A stretch of DNA of 64,000 bases from Lepisosteus oculatus (GCF_040954835.1 NC_090697.1:43212788-43276787), one strand, 5' to 3'. Positions 11,720-24,534 are shown, numbered from the stretch's first letter. The notes: a model not told the origin generated them from the sequence alone. Made by a program: numbers and translations.

Positions 11720-13760
11720 ATTATAGCATACCATCTAATCCACTTTGAATGTACACACAGACTTTACACAGGACCATACAGGCACTTCCAGATTAATTAG
11801 AGCAATAATGATTGTACATAACACTCTTTGTCACAGATGAAATCAGGGTGTGCCTGGAACCTCCTTGCACACACTTTGGCAGTGTCCTGTGATTGGGTGC
11901 TCTGGGTATATGCAATTGATATGCTTTTGGATTTCACTCATGCAATTGTGCTACTAAGCCCCTTCTCTGTGACAGCTCTCTAATTTATCTTCAGGCATGA
12001 TGACTTTTGTTACCTTGTCAAACTGCAGCCAAAAAAACTAATTTTGCAACGTTGCATGGAGACGGAGATATCCTTGACTTGGTTTCATTTTTATACTGAA
12101 ATTATTCTTATGAATAGAAATACAGGATGTCTTTTACTGGTACAAAAACTGCAAAGGCATTATTAGGTGGTCTCTCAATTGATAATCTCCAAATCACATT
12201 CAATTAGCTCCATTATCCTCGTTGTTCACTTTCCTCCATTTTCCTGCGTGTGGATTATTTTCATTCCTGCTGATCTTTATTTTAGCCTCTTTTTAAAAAT
12301 CATTTTTAAAAGCTATGGTAATATTTTTTACACTATTCTTTATCACAAGGCAAATCTATATCTTAATTAATTTGATTGGTATCCACCTTATCTCTGACCG
12401 ATTGTTGAACTCACTTGACCTCTGACATTCACAAGATCAAACTAAGCAAAATGGACAAGCCCAATCAAAAACTCGATAGCAGGACTGTCTTGTCATGTTG
12501 AGCTAAAGATTTAAGACAGACCACCAGGTCCCAGAAGCAATGAGATATGGGATCAGTTTTTTTATGACCTCCTTGTGCAGATGCTGTGCTTAATATTTTC
12601 CAGGCTACTGCATTTGTGGAGCTGCATTAGTCTTTTTTTTAGATGACTTGGTTAACAGGATCATATATAAATAATGTGCTTGAGAGAAAAAAAATGACAC
12701 TAGGGAAAGGCTGAGAAGTTAGTGAAAAAATCTTTAGACTGTGATGATTTTTTCCTGTATATCCATTCCAGAAATAGTTAATTCTACTTGCAGATTCTCG
12801 CAAATCTATTAACCTGTTTGATTAAGCATGTTCCTTGTGTTCAAAACCTACTGCTTAAGCATCATTTGTACAAACATAACACAGCTCCTTTGACACTACA
12901 ATCAAAAAATCTTTTGGACAGCCTATTAAAGCTATCCACATTTAAAGGAAATAAATACTTCCAGACACATCTTTGCCTTTGCTCGCTGCCAACCAAAAAG
13001 TAAAATCTGCTCAGACAGAGTTATTTCAAATCATTTCAGGACTCCAGCATGTTTCAAATTCAGTGAATTCATTTCAGTACAGAGGCACTACTGCTTTAAT
13101 TAATTAACATAATCTTGAAATAAGCATTAGGGCTTACAACAAATAAGAATATTTGACAGAAGGATAAGAACAGTAAAAAAAGAACTGACACCTTGTATAT
13201 TGTAAATGAAAAGTGATGGGGGTCTGACATCCTGGTCCCTTGTAGAAAAATGTGTTCATATACAATTACAGTATAATACAAGGTATTGTAAATATAAAGA
13301 GGCCTAATTTTGGAGCCTCCGTTGGATTTCATCAATTCCACAGTTATCACTTTACAGTTTTTCCAAAATGTCATTTCTGAAACAACTGCCTAAAACAAAA
13401 TCACCAAAATCCTCCACTTCATTAAAGAATATTGCCTACATTGCAAAATTAGGTATTTGAAAGGCTTTATTGTTCAATTTCTGTACCCAAACGCTTTGCT
13501 TTTTAACCTTTGAGTTTGGTAACTTTCAGGAATAATAAGAAGCTGTCATTCTTTTTGGATGTTTGATTCAGACTGACAAGTTAAGCCTCATGGGCAACTA
13601 GAACTGCATGAGACTCAAGGTAACCCATTAGACCAGACTGCTGGCTCACTAAAGTCATCTGATCTTTGGGAAATGTGACAGCAAGTCTGCCCTCTTTGCT
13701 GGTCAATGAAAATCGCTCTATTTGACCCTCATCTGATTCACAGTATGAGGAGTCAGCTGG
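11720..13760. other. Intergenic, nothing recognised
   Basis: AT-rich DNA without a recognised gene or repeat. Confidence 0.45.
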
Positions 13761-13761
13761 T

Positions 13762-13945
13762 GTTGTGGAGAACTTGGTTGTTAGAGCTATGAACTCATAA
13801 GCGCAGGCTTACGGATTTAAATTCCCGCTACGGAATTGCTGTTGTATCCTTTAACAAAACACTTTGCTCAGAATGTTACGTAAAAATGTGCAGCTCTTAA
13901 AAAAGGATACAAATGGATGTTGTTATGGATAAAAGTCTAATAAGT
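13762..13945 (+). repeat. tRNA-derived SINE (third family)
   Basis: tRNA-like head with TTGGTTGTTAGAGCTATGAA (A-box region) and B box GGATTTAAATTCC at 13813-13825. The body ends AAATGGATGTTGTTATGGAT then AAAAGTCTAATAAG. The layout is that of a short fish tRNA-SINE. Confidence 0.6.
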
Positions 13946-13949
13946 TAAG

Positions 13950-16440
13950 ATCAATGTATTGAAAGTAGCCATGCTTCTATGTGCCATAATTGAAGACAGT
14001 ATAAAGTATCCTAAACTTTATATTCCTGGGCTTATAAAGCCGATTCTTATTCAATGACTCATTTCAATATTGATGTACACAAAGTCTGATTAATAATTCA
14101 TGTTGCATTTACTGCTGTTCTTGTTTTGCCATTGGCACACACTACAACGACCGCATCCACATCCCAGTGCGATTGCATGAAACCATGACCTGGCAACATT
14201 TCAAATCCTCGAAGTTCTACATGAAAGATCAGAGTTGCATTAAAAAATATATAAAAAGCATTTTTGAAAACATTTTTTAGCATTATGTACATTTAGCATT
14301 TTTTGGAACGTGCAAAACAACAAGTTTAGATCAGTTTCTTACAGTACGTTCTGTAAAAAGTCTGCTGCTAGGCTGCAGGAGCTGAGTTCTGTGTAACAAA
14401 CACTATGGGAGATTCCTGAAGCACTGAGTGGGAGATTTTGATTTAATCGGTTGCTGTAGAGTGTATAAATGTAAATCTATGTTGTATTTTATTAATAGAA
14501 ACTTGTAATCCTGAAAGAACTGTTCCCACAGTACATTGCTTTTAACAGTCTGTCAGTGCTTGACAGAACTGCAATGATGAGAGCCTTTTCACCATATCTC
14601 ATTCATATAACATGAAGTCACATAAATTTGAACTACTTTGCATTCACCTCAGTTCCAGTTATACTCCACTGGGTTTGATTTGCTTGCTTTTAAGCTAAAC
14701 AGCCTATGAAGGACAACAGAAATGCAAACAATCTGAATGTTTCATGTGAATTAAAAATATAGCCTCACTAAATAATTATTTCACACTTTCCAAAGATTCC
14801 AAAGCAAACATGACATAATACATTTTCTAGATTTTGAATGCAAATATGCAGAGCACATTCTTAGTTAGAAGAACTCATCTCCACATTATAAAGCACTGTT
14901 TGACATATAATGACCGAAGAATTCGGTTAATATGCAAAAACCTACCCCGAGGCCTATATTAACTCAAGAGTTGTGGTGCCACAACAGTTATTTGTTGTAA
15001 TGTCCGTTGGAGTGAAAGGATCCAATTTATTTCCTCAAATTAAAATAACTGAGCAATGGATTCTTTTTCCTGCACTTTTAAGATCTTATTCCTGCAGTTG
15101 AATTTTGTTAATGGAAAGTTCAGAATACTTCACCTGAAACAGCCAGTTATAATGTGGGTGGTTGCATTCTGGACTGCTCGTAGAATCCTTTTACATTGTC
15201 CATTTTTCCAATTTCTTTTTAATATTTTCACAAATTAAAACCGTTCTTGTGGTTAGTTGACAAATCAATTTCTATATACAGTCGTTTAGCTTTCAGCCAT
15301 CATTTCTACTCCGTAGGTGCGTGAGGAGCTAACCAGTTTCTGTTTTCTTCATGGAACCTTTTCTTCACCCACATGGGTTCAGACCCCTAACTCCAACATT
15401 CAGGCCACTGTATAAATAACACTCCAGGGCTTTTAAGGAAAGGAGATCCAAAGTATGTTCGTTCCATAATATCATTGTTTATTATGGCTTTTATGTTTTT
15501 TTAAGGCACGATATTCCTAACTTAACATTGGTATCTGTTGGCTTCCTAAAGAAAGCTAGAAAACTCTTGTACAGTAGTTGTACATCTCTTGTTGTAGAAC
15601 AAGAGAAAGAAGAAGATTTAATTAAAAATCAAATTAAATGCTTCATAAACTGCTCCCATCTTTGGTTCTGATTTGAGCACATGGGACACATTCATTAGTT
15701 CCACATGAAGCTACTTCAAGAGATTCACCATTTTACAGGGAAACATTTAAATTTCTATTACAAAACTATGGAATTAGAGAATGTTTTGTTGTGCTTGACA
15801 GGACTGTGAGTTAGAACAAATGTGATCCTTTGCACTGCTGTACCATTATACTGTATGTGGTTGGCAAAGCTATACCATATGCATCCAACTTTACCGGGGC
15901 TGTTGAAATTTCAGACCTCAGCATCCAGAGTTTTTTATGTTTATTGATCCTGTCTTCCTCTTAAGGAAATTAACAAAACTTTCAGGGAGATAGAATGAAA
16001 AACTGTTGAGAATTATTTCATTTGAGCATGATATAAGCCATGAAATCATTCCATACCTATAGTACAAAATCATTACATATTGTGTTGTTAAATAGGATAA
16101 TAGCAGTACAATAGGCGACAGGCGAGTGAGGCAGGTGCAAATCAAACAATCTCCTGTACAAATATAATCTCAGCAGATCAATTTTAATGAGCACCAGGTT
16201 TTGAGAGAAGGTAGAGCAATTTAGTTCACCATTATCCTATAGCATTTAACAAACGTCTTATTCAATGTTCTATAAGACTTATTGACTTAATGATGAACAA
16301 AAATCATACAGCCTTTTAAGTAACATTTTAAAATCTCATCATATTCTTTTAAAATGTTTGGTAAAGCTAGTGGTAGACTTTTACCAGCAGAAATTGACAA
16401 GTTGAGATATATTGACTCCTGCTATATTACCAAAGAGATC
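13950..16440. other. Intergenic, nothing recognised
   Basis: No gene, RNA or repeat that I can name. Confidence 0.4.
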
Positions 16441-16441
16441 A

Positions 16442-16454
16442 GTTGCTAGGCAAC
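16442..16454. promoter_or_regulatory. Palindromic X-box-like motif
   Basis: GTTGCTAGGCAAC is a near-perfect RFX X-box palindrome with a one-base spacer. No gene start is recognised nearby. Confidence 0.4.
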
Positions 16455-17001
16455 TAAGGTTGACTGAGCAGCTGTAGTAGATCTGAGTGCGAAAAAGAAC
16501 AGAGAAAAACTTGAAGAAGGACAGGAGGTGTGTGTTTCAGTAAATAAGACTTGATGGCAAAAGTAGACTTTGGCAGCAAAAGGAGTATCACATGAAAAGG
16601 AAATATAATACAAAGATGAATTTCTCAATTTCTTTCTCTATTTAAACTGGATATACATGTCAGTAGTAAATGTATCACAGCCTTTTTGACACACCCTGGA
16701 ATTCTGTATACTAAATCTATTCCCTTTATAGCTATTTCAAAGTTTTGCTCTTTATTGTAGATTGCAATTAGTATGGAAATAGTATTTATTTTAGAACAAA
16801 TTAAAATAAATAGTTCTTGACAAGCAATGACACAGCCTTCCATCAAAACCACCACTTGTGTAATTATAAATCAAATGCAAGAACAAAACAACCATTGCTT
16901 TATTGACAGACTGCATCTTAATGTCCCTGCTGTATTTCTTTCAGTTCCTTCTATGGAACCTGTCTAATTTTCACGCTGAAAAAATCTGTTTAACAACTGT
17001 A

Positions 17002-17014
17002 GTCGCCTAGCAAC
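17002..17014. promoter_or_regulatory. X-box-like motif
   Basis: GTCGCCTAGCAAC fits the X-box consensus. A further half-site, GTTGCCATG, begins 20 bp downstream at 17022, followed by GCAAC at 17035. Confidence 0.4.
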
Positions 17015-17039
17015 TGACCCAGTTGCCATGCTCTGCAAC

Positions 17040-17789
17040 GCTACTGGGTGTGAAGTATTTTTGTAAACAATATTTCCCCTATTGTGTTCAGATTATCTCC
17101 TGTTCTCAAGACTGCAAACTTCATTTTAGTTACTATACATCTACAGTATCTGATCAATTTGGTTATTAAATAAAACTAAAATCTATCCATGCAGGATTTT
17201 ATATTTTTCTTGAACAACAAAATAACTGTAACAAAAAAGTTTATACAATCCTTTAGCTATATTCCTGCTTCAGAAAATAGCTTATAGCCAGAATAAAAAA
17301 TGTTATATGCAAAGCAGGGAGCAAAAGTAAACAAAAATAAAACAATTAGTAAATTGTAGATATCAGAGTCATTAAGGATTTTTAAACCTCCACACAAGCA
17401 CATTATTTAAGTTGAAACGATCAACAATAAACACATTCCCTTAAGAGAAAATCTACAATGCATTCCTAGCAAATATTTAAAGATCTACTGTAAAAACATT
17501 ATAAAAGTTAATGATCTAAAAACACAAATCATGTGATACAGTTTACATAGCATATGATATACGTATTTTTAAAATGTTTTGGAAAGATTCAAAGACTCCA
17601 AATTCACTTAGACAGAATAAAATAAACCGTTGCTCATGTGGATTTTTTAGAATCTGGCATCAGTTTCTGAGTGGTAACAATCCTGGGTTCAAAACAGTAT
17701 GTCATTGATGCCCACTGAGCGCAACTCTTTCAGGTGTTGGTTGACTGTGAATAAAAAGTTACTGAGCCAGACAAATTCTAAGAAGACCC
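17040..17789. other. Intergenic, nothing firm
   Basis: A possible tRNA-like B box (CTGGGTTCAAAAC) near 17682 precedes the 5S-SINE tail fragment, but the remaining parts of a SINE head are not clear. Confidence 0.35.
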
Positions 17790-17980
17790 TTCAGTACTCT
17801 GTGGTCATTTAAAAAATCCCAGGGCGTTTCTCGAAAAGAGTAGGGGTGTAACCCCGGCGTCCTGGCCAAATTTCCCATCCAGGTGGATGCTGCACATTGG
17901 TGGTGGTCCCCATTACCTGTAAAGCGCTTTGAGTGGAGTGTCCAGAAAAGTGCAATATAAGTGTAAGCAATTATTATTAT
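17790..17980 (+). repeat. 5S-derived SINE, 5' truncated
   Basis: From CTCTGTGGTCATTTAAAAAATC onward it matches the full copy at 62.2 kb: CCCAGGGCGTTTCTCGAAAAG, TCCTGGCCAAATTTCCCATC, then GTGCAATATAAGTGTAAGCA and an ATT-rich tail. Internally deleted relative to that copy between CCAAATTTCCC and ATCCAGGTGG. Confidence 0.85.
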
Positions 17981-17999
17981 TAATTTTTATTATTATTTT

Positions 18000-19120
18000 T
18001 CCTCCAGGTTGTCTACAATATTTATAAAGAATGTAGAAGGGGTGGCATAGGGTAAGGATTGAGTACTGAGGGTAATTCCTCATCAGGGGGAGTGGGAGGA
18101 ATCATATATGCTCTCTAGTGCATTCCAGTGAATGAGATTTAACAGCATAATGTGCACACTATGTGCAAGTTACAGTACTGTTGCGTCCACTCTTTCTGAA
18201 GGAAAGGGGTTGTTTGTCTTGCAAGGTAACCTTATTTCAAGGCTTTAAGCACAGAAAAAAATATTATGCATTATCAAAGCCATTATAGGGATGACTTAAT
18301 TTCTCAATCAATCGGATGCAACAAATACAGAGAGTTTCATTACGTGTATATTACAGTACATTAAAAAACTTCATAGCACAGTCTTAACCATTTCCCATGA
18401 TACATGAGTGCATGTACGTGTGTATTTCACAGATTCTGCAGTTATGGGATTTGTCCTTTTTTTATTCAGATGTTCCAGTTATTTTCCACCCAGACTGTAA
18501 TGACCTTTGTGCTAATATTGGTTTGTGCTAATTTCTTGCCTCACAGCAATGATTCCTGCTTCCTTATGGGGAGAATGGAAAAAGACAGACAGGTCTCCTC
18601 TGGCCTGCCCACACATCAAGCTAACCACCTCTTAGCACACCACAAGCCCCTGGGTAGCCTACAGAAGGAGAGACGTGTCCCACTCTGATGTCACCGCAAG
18701 CCTGTGGGCACCCAGGAAGTCACAGGAGTCCAGGTCAATTAAGCCAAGATGACCATGACTAACCCCAACCCCACTCCCAGAGGCACTCTGCCAGCTGTGC
18801 ATCACATGTTATTTAAAAATGACGACAAATCAAAAATCAGCTGAGCGTGTTGTCTGCATGAGAGACTTGAAAAATGACAATGAATATGAAACTTTCAAGA
18901 AAGAACCTAAAAATCAGTACCTTCAATGTTAAAACTAAAAACATGTCTTTGTTTTGCCAAAACTGCAAGCCCTTTACTAAGATATGGTTTTCTCAGTTTC
19001 TCAATATGAGTGCTCTACAGATCTCAAACTGCACCAGATCCCAAAAGGTTTAATGTCGTAAGTTGATGCAGTACAGCTGTGGATCATGTAGTCACTCTGC
19101 TTGCCTTACTTAAATACTGT
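18000..19120. other. Intergenic; GC-richer tract at 18,540-18,800
   Basis: A GC-richer stretch (about 18540-18800) with CACAAGCCCCTGGGTAGCC and CCCAGGAAGTCACAGGAGTC looks like an old repeat, but I cannot assign a family. The 94-codon open frame across it has no recognisable content. Confidence 0.35.
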
Positions 19121-19121
19121 C

Positions 19122-19202
19122 AAGGAACTAGTAATAGATTTATTCCATGCTGAAAAGAGAAGAAAGAAAACACGTTTTGGCCGTGGAGCCTTCTTCAGTT
19201 TC
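19122..19202. repeat. Palindromic MITE family, single arm
   Basis: Matches the left arm of the complete copy at 20.1 kb: AAGGAACTAGTAATAGATTT, ATTCCATGCTGAAAAGAG, GGCCGTGGAGCCTTCTTCAG. The second arm is absent. Confidence 0.75.
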
Positions 19203-19209
19203 CTTAAAT

Positions 19210-20000
19210 ACTGCTACTCTTCCAATGTCCCAGAACTAAACTGAGAGATTTTATCCAGCGCTGCACTTTAAAAACTGTTTTAAAACGCTGCGTGTCTGTC
19301 AGGCACGATTAAATTGAAAAGACAGTGATTGGCAGCCCAAGGCTCTGGCCAGGGCTGAGCACTGTGTTTACTGCAAGGTTCAAGCCTGCTCTGTCAGGAA
19401 AAGAACAATGTCAGCAACAGTTATCAAGAACATTTTACAGTTATGTCACTTCACCCTTTTGGTCTGTTTCACTGTAGACTTCTCTGGGCTCAGAAGAGTG
19501 TGTTTGATCCCCGGATCGTATTTCTTTGCTAAACTGGGAAGCCGTTTAAGCAAACTGTTATAAAGGCATTTGTTAATCTTTATCATTTTGCTTGAATTTG
19601 AACATTCAGCTAAAATGCACAAAATAAAAACAGAGTTGCATAATTAGCAACTAAGAATATCCAAATGTACGTAATCCCCCAGGTATTAATTAGGAATATA
19701 GATGAATAGTATGTGAATATTTTGTGCCCAGGATATAAATGTCAGGCATTTCATAATGCAGATATGCATAGTCTTGTCCAATTTGTGTTGGAAGCATTTG
19801 GCAGTTAAAAGCATAAAAAAGACTACAAATAAGTTTAATTCCCATGTGAATGTAAAATTTCACTTCTTAAATGAACTCAAAGTTTGGACCTCAACCATCT
19901 AGCTGTCAGACCCACCTAACTCATTGTATAAATTCTCTATCCTAAATGAATTCTCGTTGTGTTCAAATAGTGACCTTTTATGAACAAATAGTATTCAGAT
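19210..20000. other. Intergenic, nothing recognised
   Basis: No gene or nameable repeat between the MITE arm and the SINE fragment at 20.0 kb. Confidence 0.4.
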
Positions 20001-20002
20001 CA

Positions 20003-20058
20003 GATCACTTTATTAGCCCTATACAATTTCTTGCATTAGGAATTTGTCTTTTTGCATA
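20003..20058 (-). repeat. SINE family B, 3' end fragment
   Basis: GATCACTTTATTAGCCCTAT then ACAATTTCTTGCATTAGGAATT is the reverse complement of the 3' end of the copy at 21640-21910. Confidence 0.8.
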
Positions 20059-20059
20059 C

Positions 20060-20275
20060 TGTAGCTGCGTCAACATGCATAGGCTGCAAAGGAACAAGTA
20101 ATAGGTTTATTCCATGCTGAAAAAAAGAAGAAAGAAAACACAACGTTTCGGCCGTGGAGCCTTCTTCATTTGTGACACCTTCAGTTCTCACACCTAAAGA
20201 AGGCTCCACGGCCGGAACGTTGTGTTTTCTTTCTTTTTTTTTTCAACATGGAATACACCTATTACTTGTTCCTTT
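20060..20275. mobile_element. Palindromic MITE, complete copy
   Basis: Two long inverted arms, 20087-20166 and 20197-20275, face each other across about 30 bp. The left arm reads CAAAGGAACAAGTAATAGGT ... GGCCGTGGAGCCTTCTTC and the right arm is its reverse complement with a few differences. An extra left flank, GTAGCTGCGTCAACATGC and AGGCTGCAAAG, is shared with the copy at 35.5 kb, so the element extends beyond the palindrome on that side. No coding capacity. Confidence 0.8.
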
Positions 20276-20419
20276 GCTAACTGTTCAAATGATTGATCGA
20301 TCAATTGATCAATGGACTGAGTACCCTCGTACGCGCTTGTGTGCAGTTGCAGGGATTCTCATGATTCCAGACTAAACACACCTGTCTCTGTGAGGTTCCT
20401 GGGTCTGATCACGAAATTC

Positions 20420-21240
20420 AAGTAAAGGTACATGAAAACCAAGGAACATTCAAAACTACTCAGTAGTAAGAGGTGGAAGGCACTCAGATTAGGTTATCTC
20501 TGTAAACGGAACTGCCAGGCAAGCAGGAAACTGGTGCCAATTGTGACTTTGGAAGAGTTATATCTTGCATTCTAGAGGTCAGAGGCCAAGATGGAAGAAA
20601 ACGTCCAGGAGTCAATACTACCCTGTAAACTCCACAGTGGCTTATTTGGAGGTAAACAAAACATTTCAAATTTGGCATGGAGCTTGTATCAAAAAATTGA
20701 AGTGATATGAAACAAAATTCAAACTCTGTGACGTAAACGGAAAGTTTTACCTCTGGTACAAATCCAGTATAGTGCATCACTCGGTCAAAACCATCCCTAA
20801 TGCCGAGCGTGGTGATGGCAACACTACGTATGTCGTTGTTCTGCTTCTCATCAGCAGGAACTGGGAAGCTTGTCGCGACTGATGGGAACATACTGTAAAT
20901 GGAACATAAATCTTGGAAGAAAATCTGTTAAAGAGCTAAAACAAGGATACAAATTCACCTTTCAGTAGGACATTAATCCAGAGAACAAAGCTAAAACTAC
21001 ACTGGAGTGGTTGAAGAATAAGAAGGCGAATGTCCTTGGGTGGCCCAGTTAAAGTATTTGCTTGAATCGTATTGATAAGCTGTGGAAAGGCTTGAAAAAG
21101 GCCCATAAGGAATCCTCAAAAAACCTTAGAGAGCCTGAGTATCTTTGCCAAGAAGAACAGACAAAAATTGCACTAAACCAGTGTGCAAAGTTGGTAGAGA
21201 CTTACTGAAAATTACTGCTTCCACCAAATCAATATATTTC
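20420..21240 (+). mobile_element. Decayed Tc1-like transposon (second fossil)
   Basis: Plus-strand order matches a Tc1-like transposase: TGCCAATTGTGACTTTGGAA, then ATCAGCAGGAACTGGGAAGC, AAATTCACCTTTCAGTAGGA, ACTACACTGGAGTGGTTGAA, GTCCTTGGGTGGCCCAGTTA and GTGTGCAAAGTTGGTAGAGA. Stops and indels break it throughout. It differs from the fossil at 10.4 kb, so it is a separate insertion and probably a different Tc1 subfamily. The ends are estimates. Confidence 0.8.
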
Positions 21241-21244
21241 ATTT

Positions 21245-21635
21245 TTTTAGGTTTTATTGATATGTATCGCTTATCCTTAGGTTGAACATTCAGGTTTTGA
21301 AAGGAATAATAAATTTAAAAATGCTTATGCGATAATTTTGTATTTTCACAAACATTATTTTGTAGATCATAATCATAAAATCGGTCAACGCTCTTAGGAT
21401 ACTGTTGTCAAAAATATCAGTATGTACTGGTTATCATAAAGCCTTTTTAAAAAGCTTAAAATAATCTTCCTTAAAAAGTTAATACTAAAATAAGCAACAA
21501 AAAAAAACTAAAAAAATATTATAATGATATTTAAAAAAACAATACCTTTTCAGCAAATTGCTTATTTAAACTAAGTGAAAAAAGGGAAAATAAACATATA
21601 CAGTATGATGTTTTTGGACACTGAACATATACAGT
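21245..21635. other. Intergenic, A-rich
   Basis: AT-rich DNA with several A runs (21490-21545). Nothing recognised. Confidence 0.45.
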
Positions 21636-21639
21636 AGAT

Positions 21640-21910
21640 TACAAGCGGTGGCTAAGGATCTACACCTGTGGCTAGAAGGTTGCCAGTTCAAATCCTGCGG
21701 CCGGCAGAGGAATCCTACTCCATTGGGCTCCTGAGTGAGGCCCTTAACCCAAGCAGCTCCAGGGGCGCAGTACAATGGCTGACCCTGTGTTCTGACCCCA
21801 GGCTTCTCTCTCTCTGTCTGTGTGTCTCATGGAGAGCAAGCTGGGGTATGTGAAAAAATTAATTCCTAATGCAAGAAATTGTTAAGGCTAATAAAGTGAT
21901 CTTATCTCTT
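21640..21910 (+). repeat. tRNA-derived SINE family B, best copy
   Basis: tRNA-like head with A-box-like GTGGCTAAGGATCTACACCT and B box GTTCAAATCC at 21686-21695. The body has CCTACTCCATTGGGCTCCTG and CTCCAGGGGCGCAGTACAAT, and the 3' end is AATTCCTAATGCAAGAAATT, GGCTAATAAAGTGATCTTAT. Other copies are at 1.9 kb and 20.0 kb. Confidence 0.8.
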
Positions 21911-21914
21911 ACAT

Positions 21915-22660
21915 TATCTTGCTATAATATGCAAAACTGTTGTATTTTATTGATTCAGCTATTATACAAATAAAAGCTCTCCTTCCCTTTCTGTTTTTTG
22001 AATTAGACTGGTTAGAGACTTACAGATATAGGTTACTTGACAGTTTGCACCACTAATCTGTAATTGCATTTTGCTGCTCTTTGAAGTCTACTCTGAAGCT
22101 GCTCCGTGATCTTCTCATCTCCTAAACCCCCAGCAACTGGAAGACTTCCAGGCTAAGCACTGATGCTGGTGCTGAGTGTATCGATCTAAAACAGCATTGT
22201 GTGTTTGCATAAGGCTGTTTTGACACTGTTTTCAGTTTGGGTACTGAAAAAACAGCATTTAGCTCTCGATTTACTCCATTTCAGAAAAAGGTGAAGTACA
22301 TCCACAAAGAGTGTTTTGCAAGCAGACACATTTCAGCTTTGAAATATAAAAACAGCAACCTAATGTACCAAACTGTGACCTGTTCTGTTATAAGTGCCTG
22401 ACTTTTAATTTCCTATTTTATACTGCATTATATACATTTTATACCAGGAATGAGGCTGAGAGGTCATTGTCTGTACCTACAGTAGATTGAATTAAAAAAT
22501 GTGCTGTTAATATCAGTTGTGTCAACTTTACTTTGAAGGGCAATTAGAAGATTATTTAAACCTAAAAGATTCTTTCTCAATTTCTAATCTAATTTTCACA
22601 CATAAGAGTAGTTCATGGCATAGAAGTCTAAAATGATACTGAAGAAATTCAATCCTTTGG
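21915..22660. other. Intergenic, nothing recognised
   Basis: No gene or nameable repeat. Confidence 0.4.
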
Positions 22661-22661
22661 G

Positions 22662-22865
22662 AATTTTGAATACTTGTGTCAGGCCCCTCATAGTTTTCTC
22701 CTTTTCAGACTGAAATGTATAGTTCCATCAGCCTCTCAGTGAAAGACATTTCCTAAAGCCCTGAAGCGTATCTAGTTGCTCATTTCTGGACTGATGCCAC
22801 ATTTTCTGTAATGTGGCTGTCCAAAACTGCACTCAATATTTTAAAGAAGATACAGAGTATATGAA
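22662..22865 (-). repeat. CR1-like LINE 3' fragment
   Basis: Antisense reading follows the CR1 3' region: CTTTTCAGACTGAAATG, CAGCCTCTCAGTGAAAGACA, TTGCTCATTTCTGGACTGAT, AATGTGGCTGTCCAAAACTG, CACTCAATATTTTAAAG. Parallel to the copies at 24.2 and 57.9 kb. Confidence 0.7.
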
Positions 22866-22869
22866 AAGA

Positions 22870-24025
22870 ATACTGTTAGTTAACATCCTTCTCATTCAGT
22901 CTTAAATGTGGAAAGACTTGCAATAATTTTACAAGATGGAAAGGATGGTAAATGTACCAAATGAATTACCTGAATGATGAATGAGTCTCATCCCCTTGAA
23001 GATAACTGCTTTATCAAATGGTTTTAACAAAACAACCTGCCTTCATTAATTTCCAATAATTCTTTCTTACTTCAATATTCAATTAATATCTAAAGATATT
23101 ACTGAATGGAGACTTAGAATTGTATGATTGTATTATCTGAACATTGTTTTTTAATAGGCCAATATTATCAATTTTTTGCAATTAAATGATTGTCCGACAT
23201 ACTTTTTTGAGTTGTCATTATGGAGTAATATAACCATATTTAATAGATCCATCAAAATATGAAAAAATAGAATGCCTATTTATCATTTGAAGATTGATTG
23301 CATGATTTTCTTCAATGTCATATATTTAAAGACTGGTAAATAGTTCACTTTATGAGTGATAACTAGGTGTTATCGTGTGGCTTTATTCACCCTGTAACAG
23401 AAGGCAGCATGTTTTGACAATTTCCACTGTATCTTACACATTTGAAAATCAGTATCCTTGAAATGACAGGCAGACATAAATCAGTGAAGCAGCTCTGGCA
23501 GGGAGAACCAGTCTCCTAGATTACATTAGTCTGCTGCTAGTGCATTTTGCCTCTAAAATCAAATACGTTTCCCTCTGAATTAATGTGCTAGATCAGCCTT
23601 TCCGTGTCTGTTTTCTGGACAAGCATGACTGGTTTGGTGTAGAAGACCTTAGACTGTCAAAGGCTTTTAAGTTTTTAAGCCTATAAGCATGGGGTATCTT
23701 CAGTGGGGGGGGGGGTCTCAAAAAATTACTGATTGGTTAAGGAAAAGTTTCTAGCAAAATCAGTTATCTGAGACTGGTAGTATTAAACAGCTACATTATA
23801 GATACAATACTCTGCACACGTATGAGTTCATCCTGATGTACTTCAAGCGGGGAGACCGTCCACAAGTACATGACATAGTGTAACTTATCAATGTAGGCTT
23901 TTCCTTTCTTTCACTGCTGGTTCATCCACCTAAAATACTAAGACATATTGTATACAAATATACAGTATGATTAAAATGTTACAAATAATAGTTTTAGCTT
24001 ACCTAGTTGTTATATTTATTTGCAA
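22870..24025. other. Intergenic; G run at 23,705
   Basis: A run of 11 G at 23705-23715 is the only striking feature. No gene recognised. Confidence 0.4.
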
Positions 24026-24029
24026 ATTT

Positions 24030-24420
24030 ATCCTATAACCTCGTCCAGCCTTTTCTGTGAATGAAACCAGACTGCTTGCTTTGACACGGTGATTCCATAG
24101 CTTGTTCCAGACCCCAACAGCCCTTTGTGTAAAGAACTGGCACTTGCTTTCACTTTTAATTATATTATATTTTCATGTTTGTTATTTGGTTCACAATGCA
24201 CTGCTTGTTCTGAAGTGCAGTGAGTTGACTCTGTCAGCTTGAGAATTTTGAATACTTGAATCATGTCTTTTGTGTCTGAGACTAAAAAGATTCAGCTCTC
24301 TTAGCCTGTCAGAGTAGGACATTTCTTTGAGCCTGGGAATGTACCTAGTTACTCTTCTCTCTGGGCTGATTCCAGAGCAGCAATGTGGGTTTTGTATTTT
24401 GGTAACCTACTAAGTCCTAC
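24030..24420 (-). repeat. CR1-like LINE fragment, longest copy
   Basis: Reads as antisense CR1: TTCCAGACCCCAACAGCCCT, TGTGTAAAGAACTGGCACTT, AAGATTCAGCTCTCTTAGCC, TGTCAGAGTAGGACATTTC, TACTCTTCTCTCTGGGCTGA, GAGCAGCAATGTGGG. The same order of blocks occurs in the shorter copies in this window and in CR1 elements of birds and reptiles. Confidence 0.7.
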
Positions 24421-24534
24421 TTATGTCTTGTACAATTCTACCATAACCTCCCTTAATTAAAACTCTATTACAATTACATTGTTACAGGATGGGGTAGGTG
24501 ACAATGGAGGTATCAAATAATCTAGATAAAGGGT

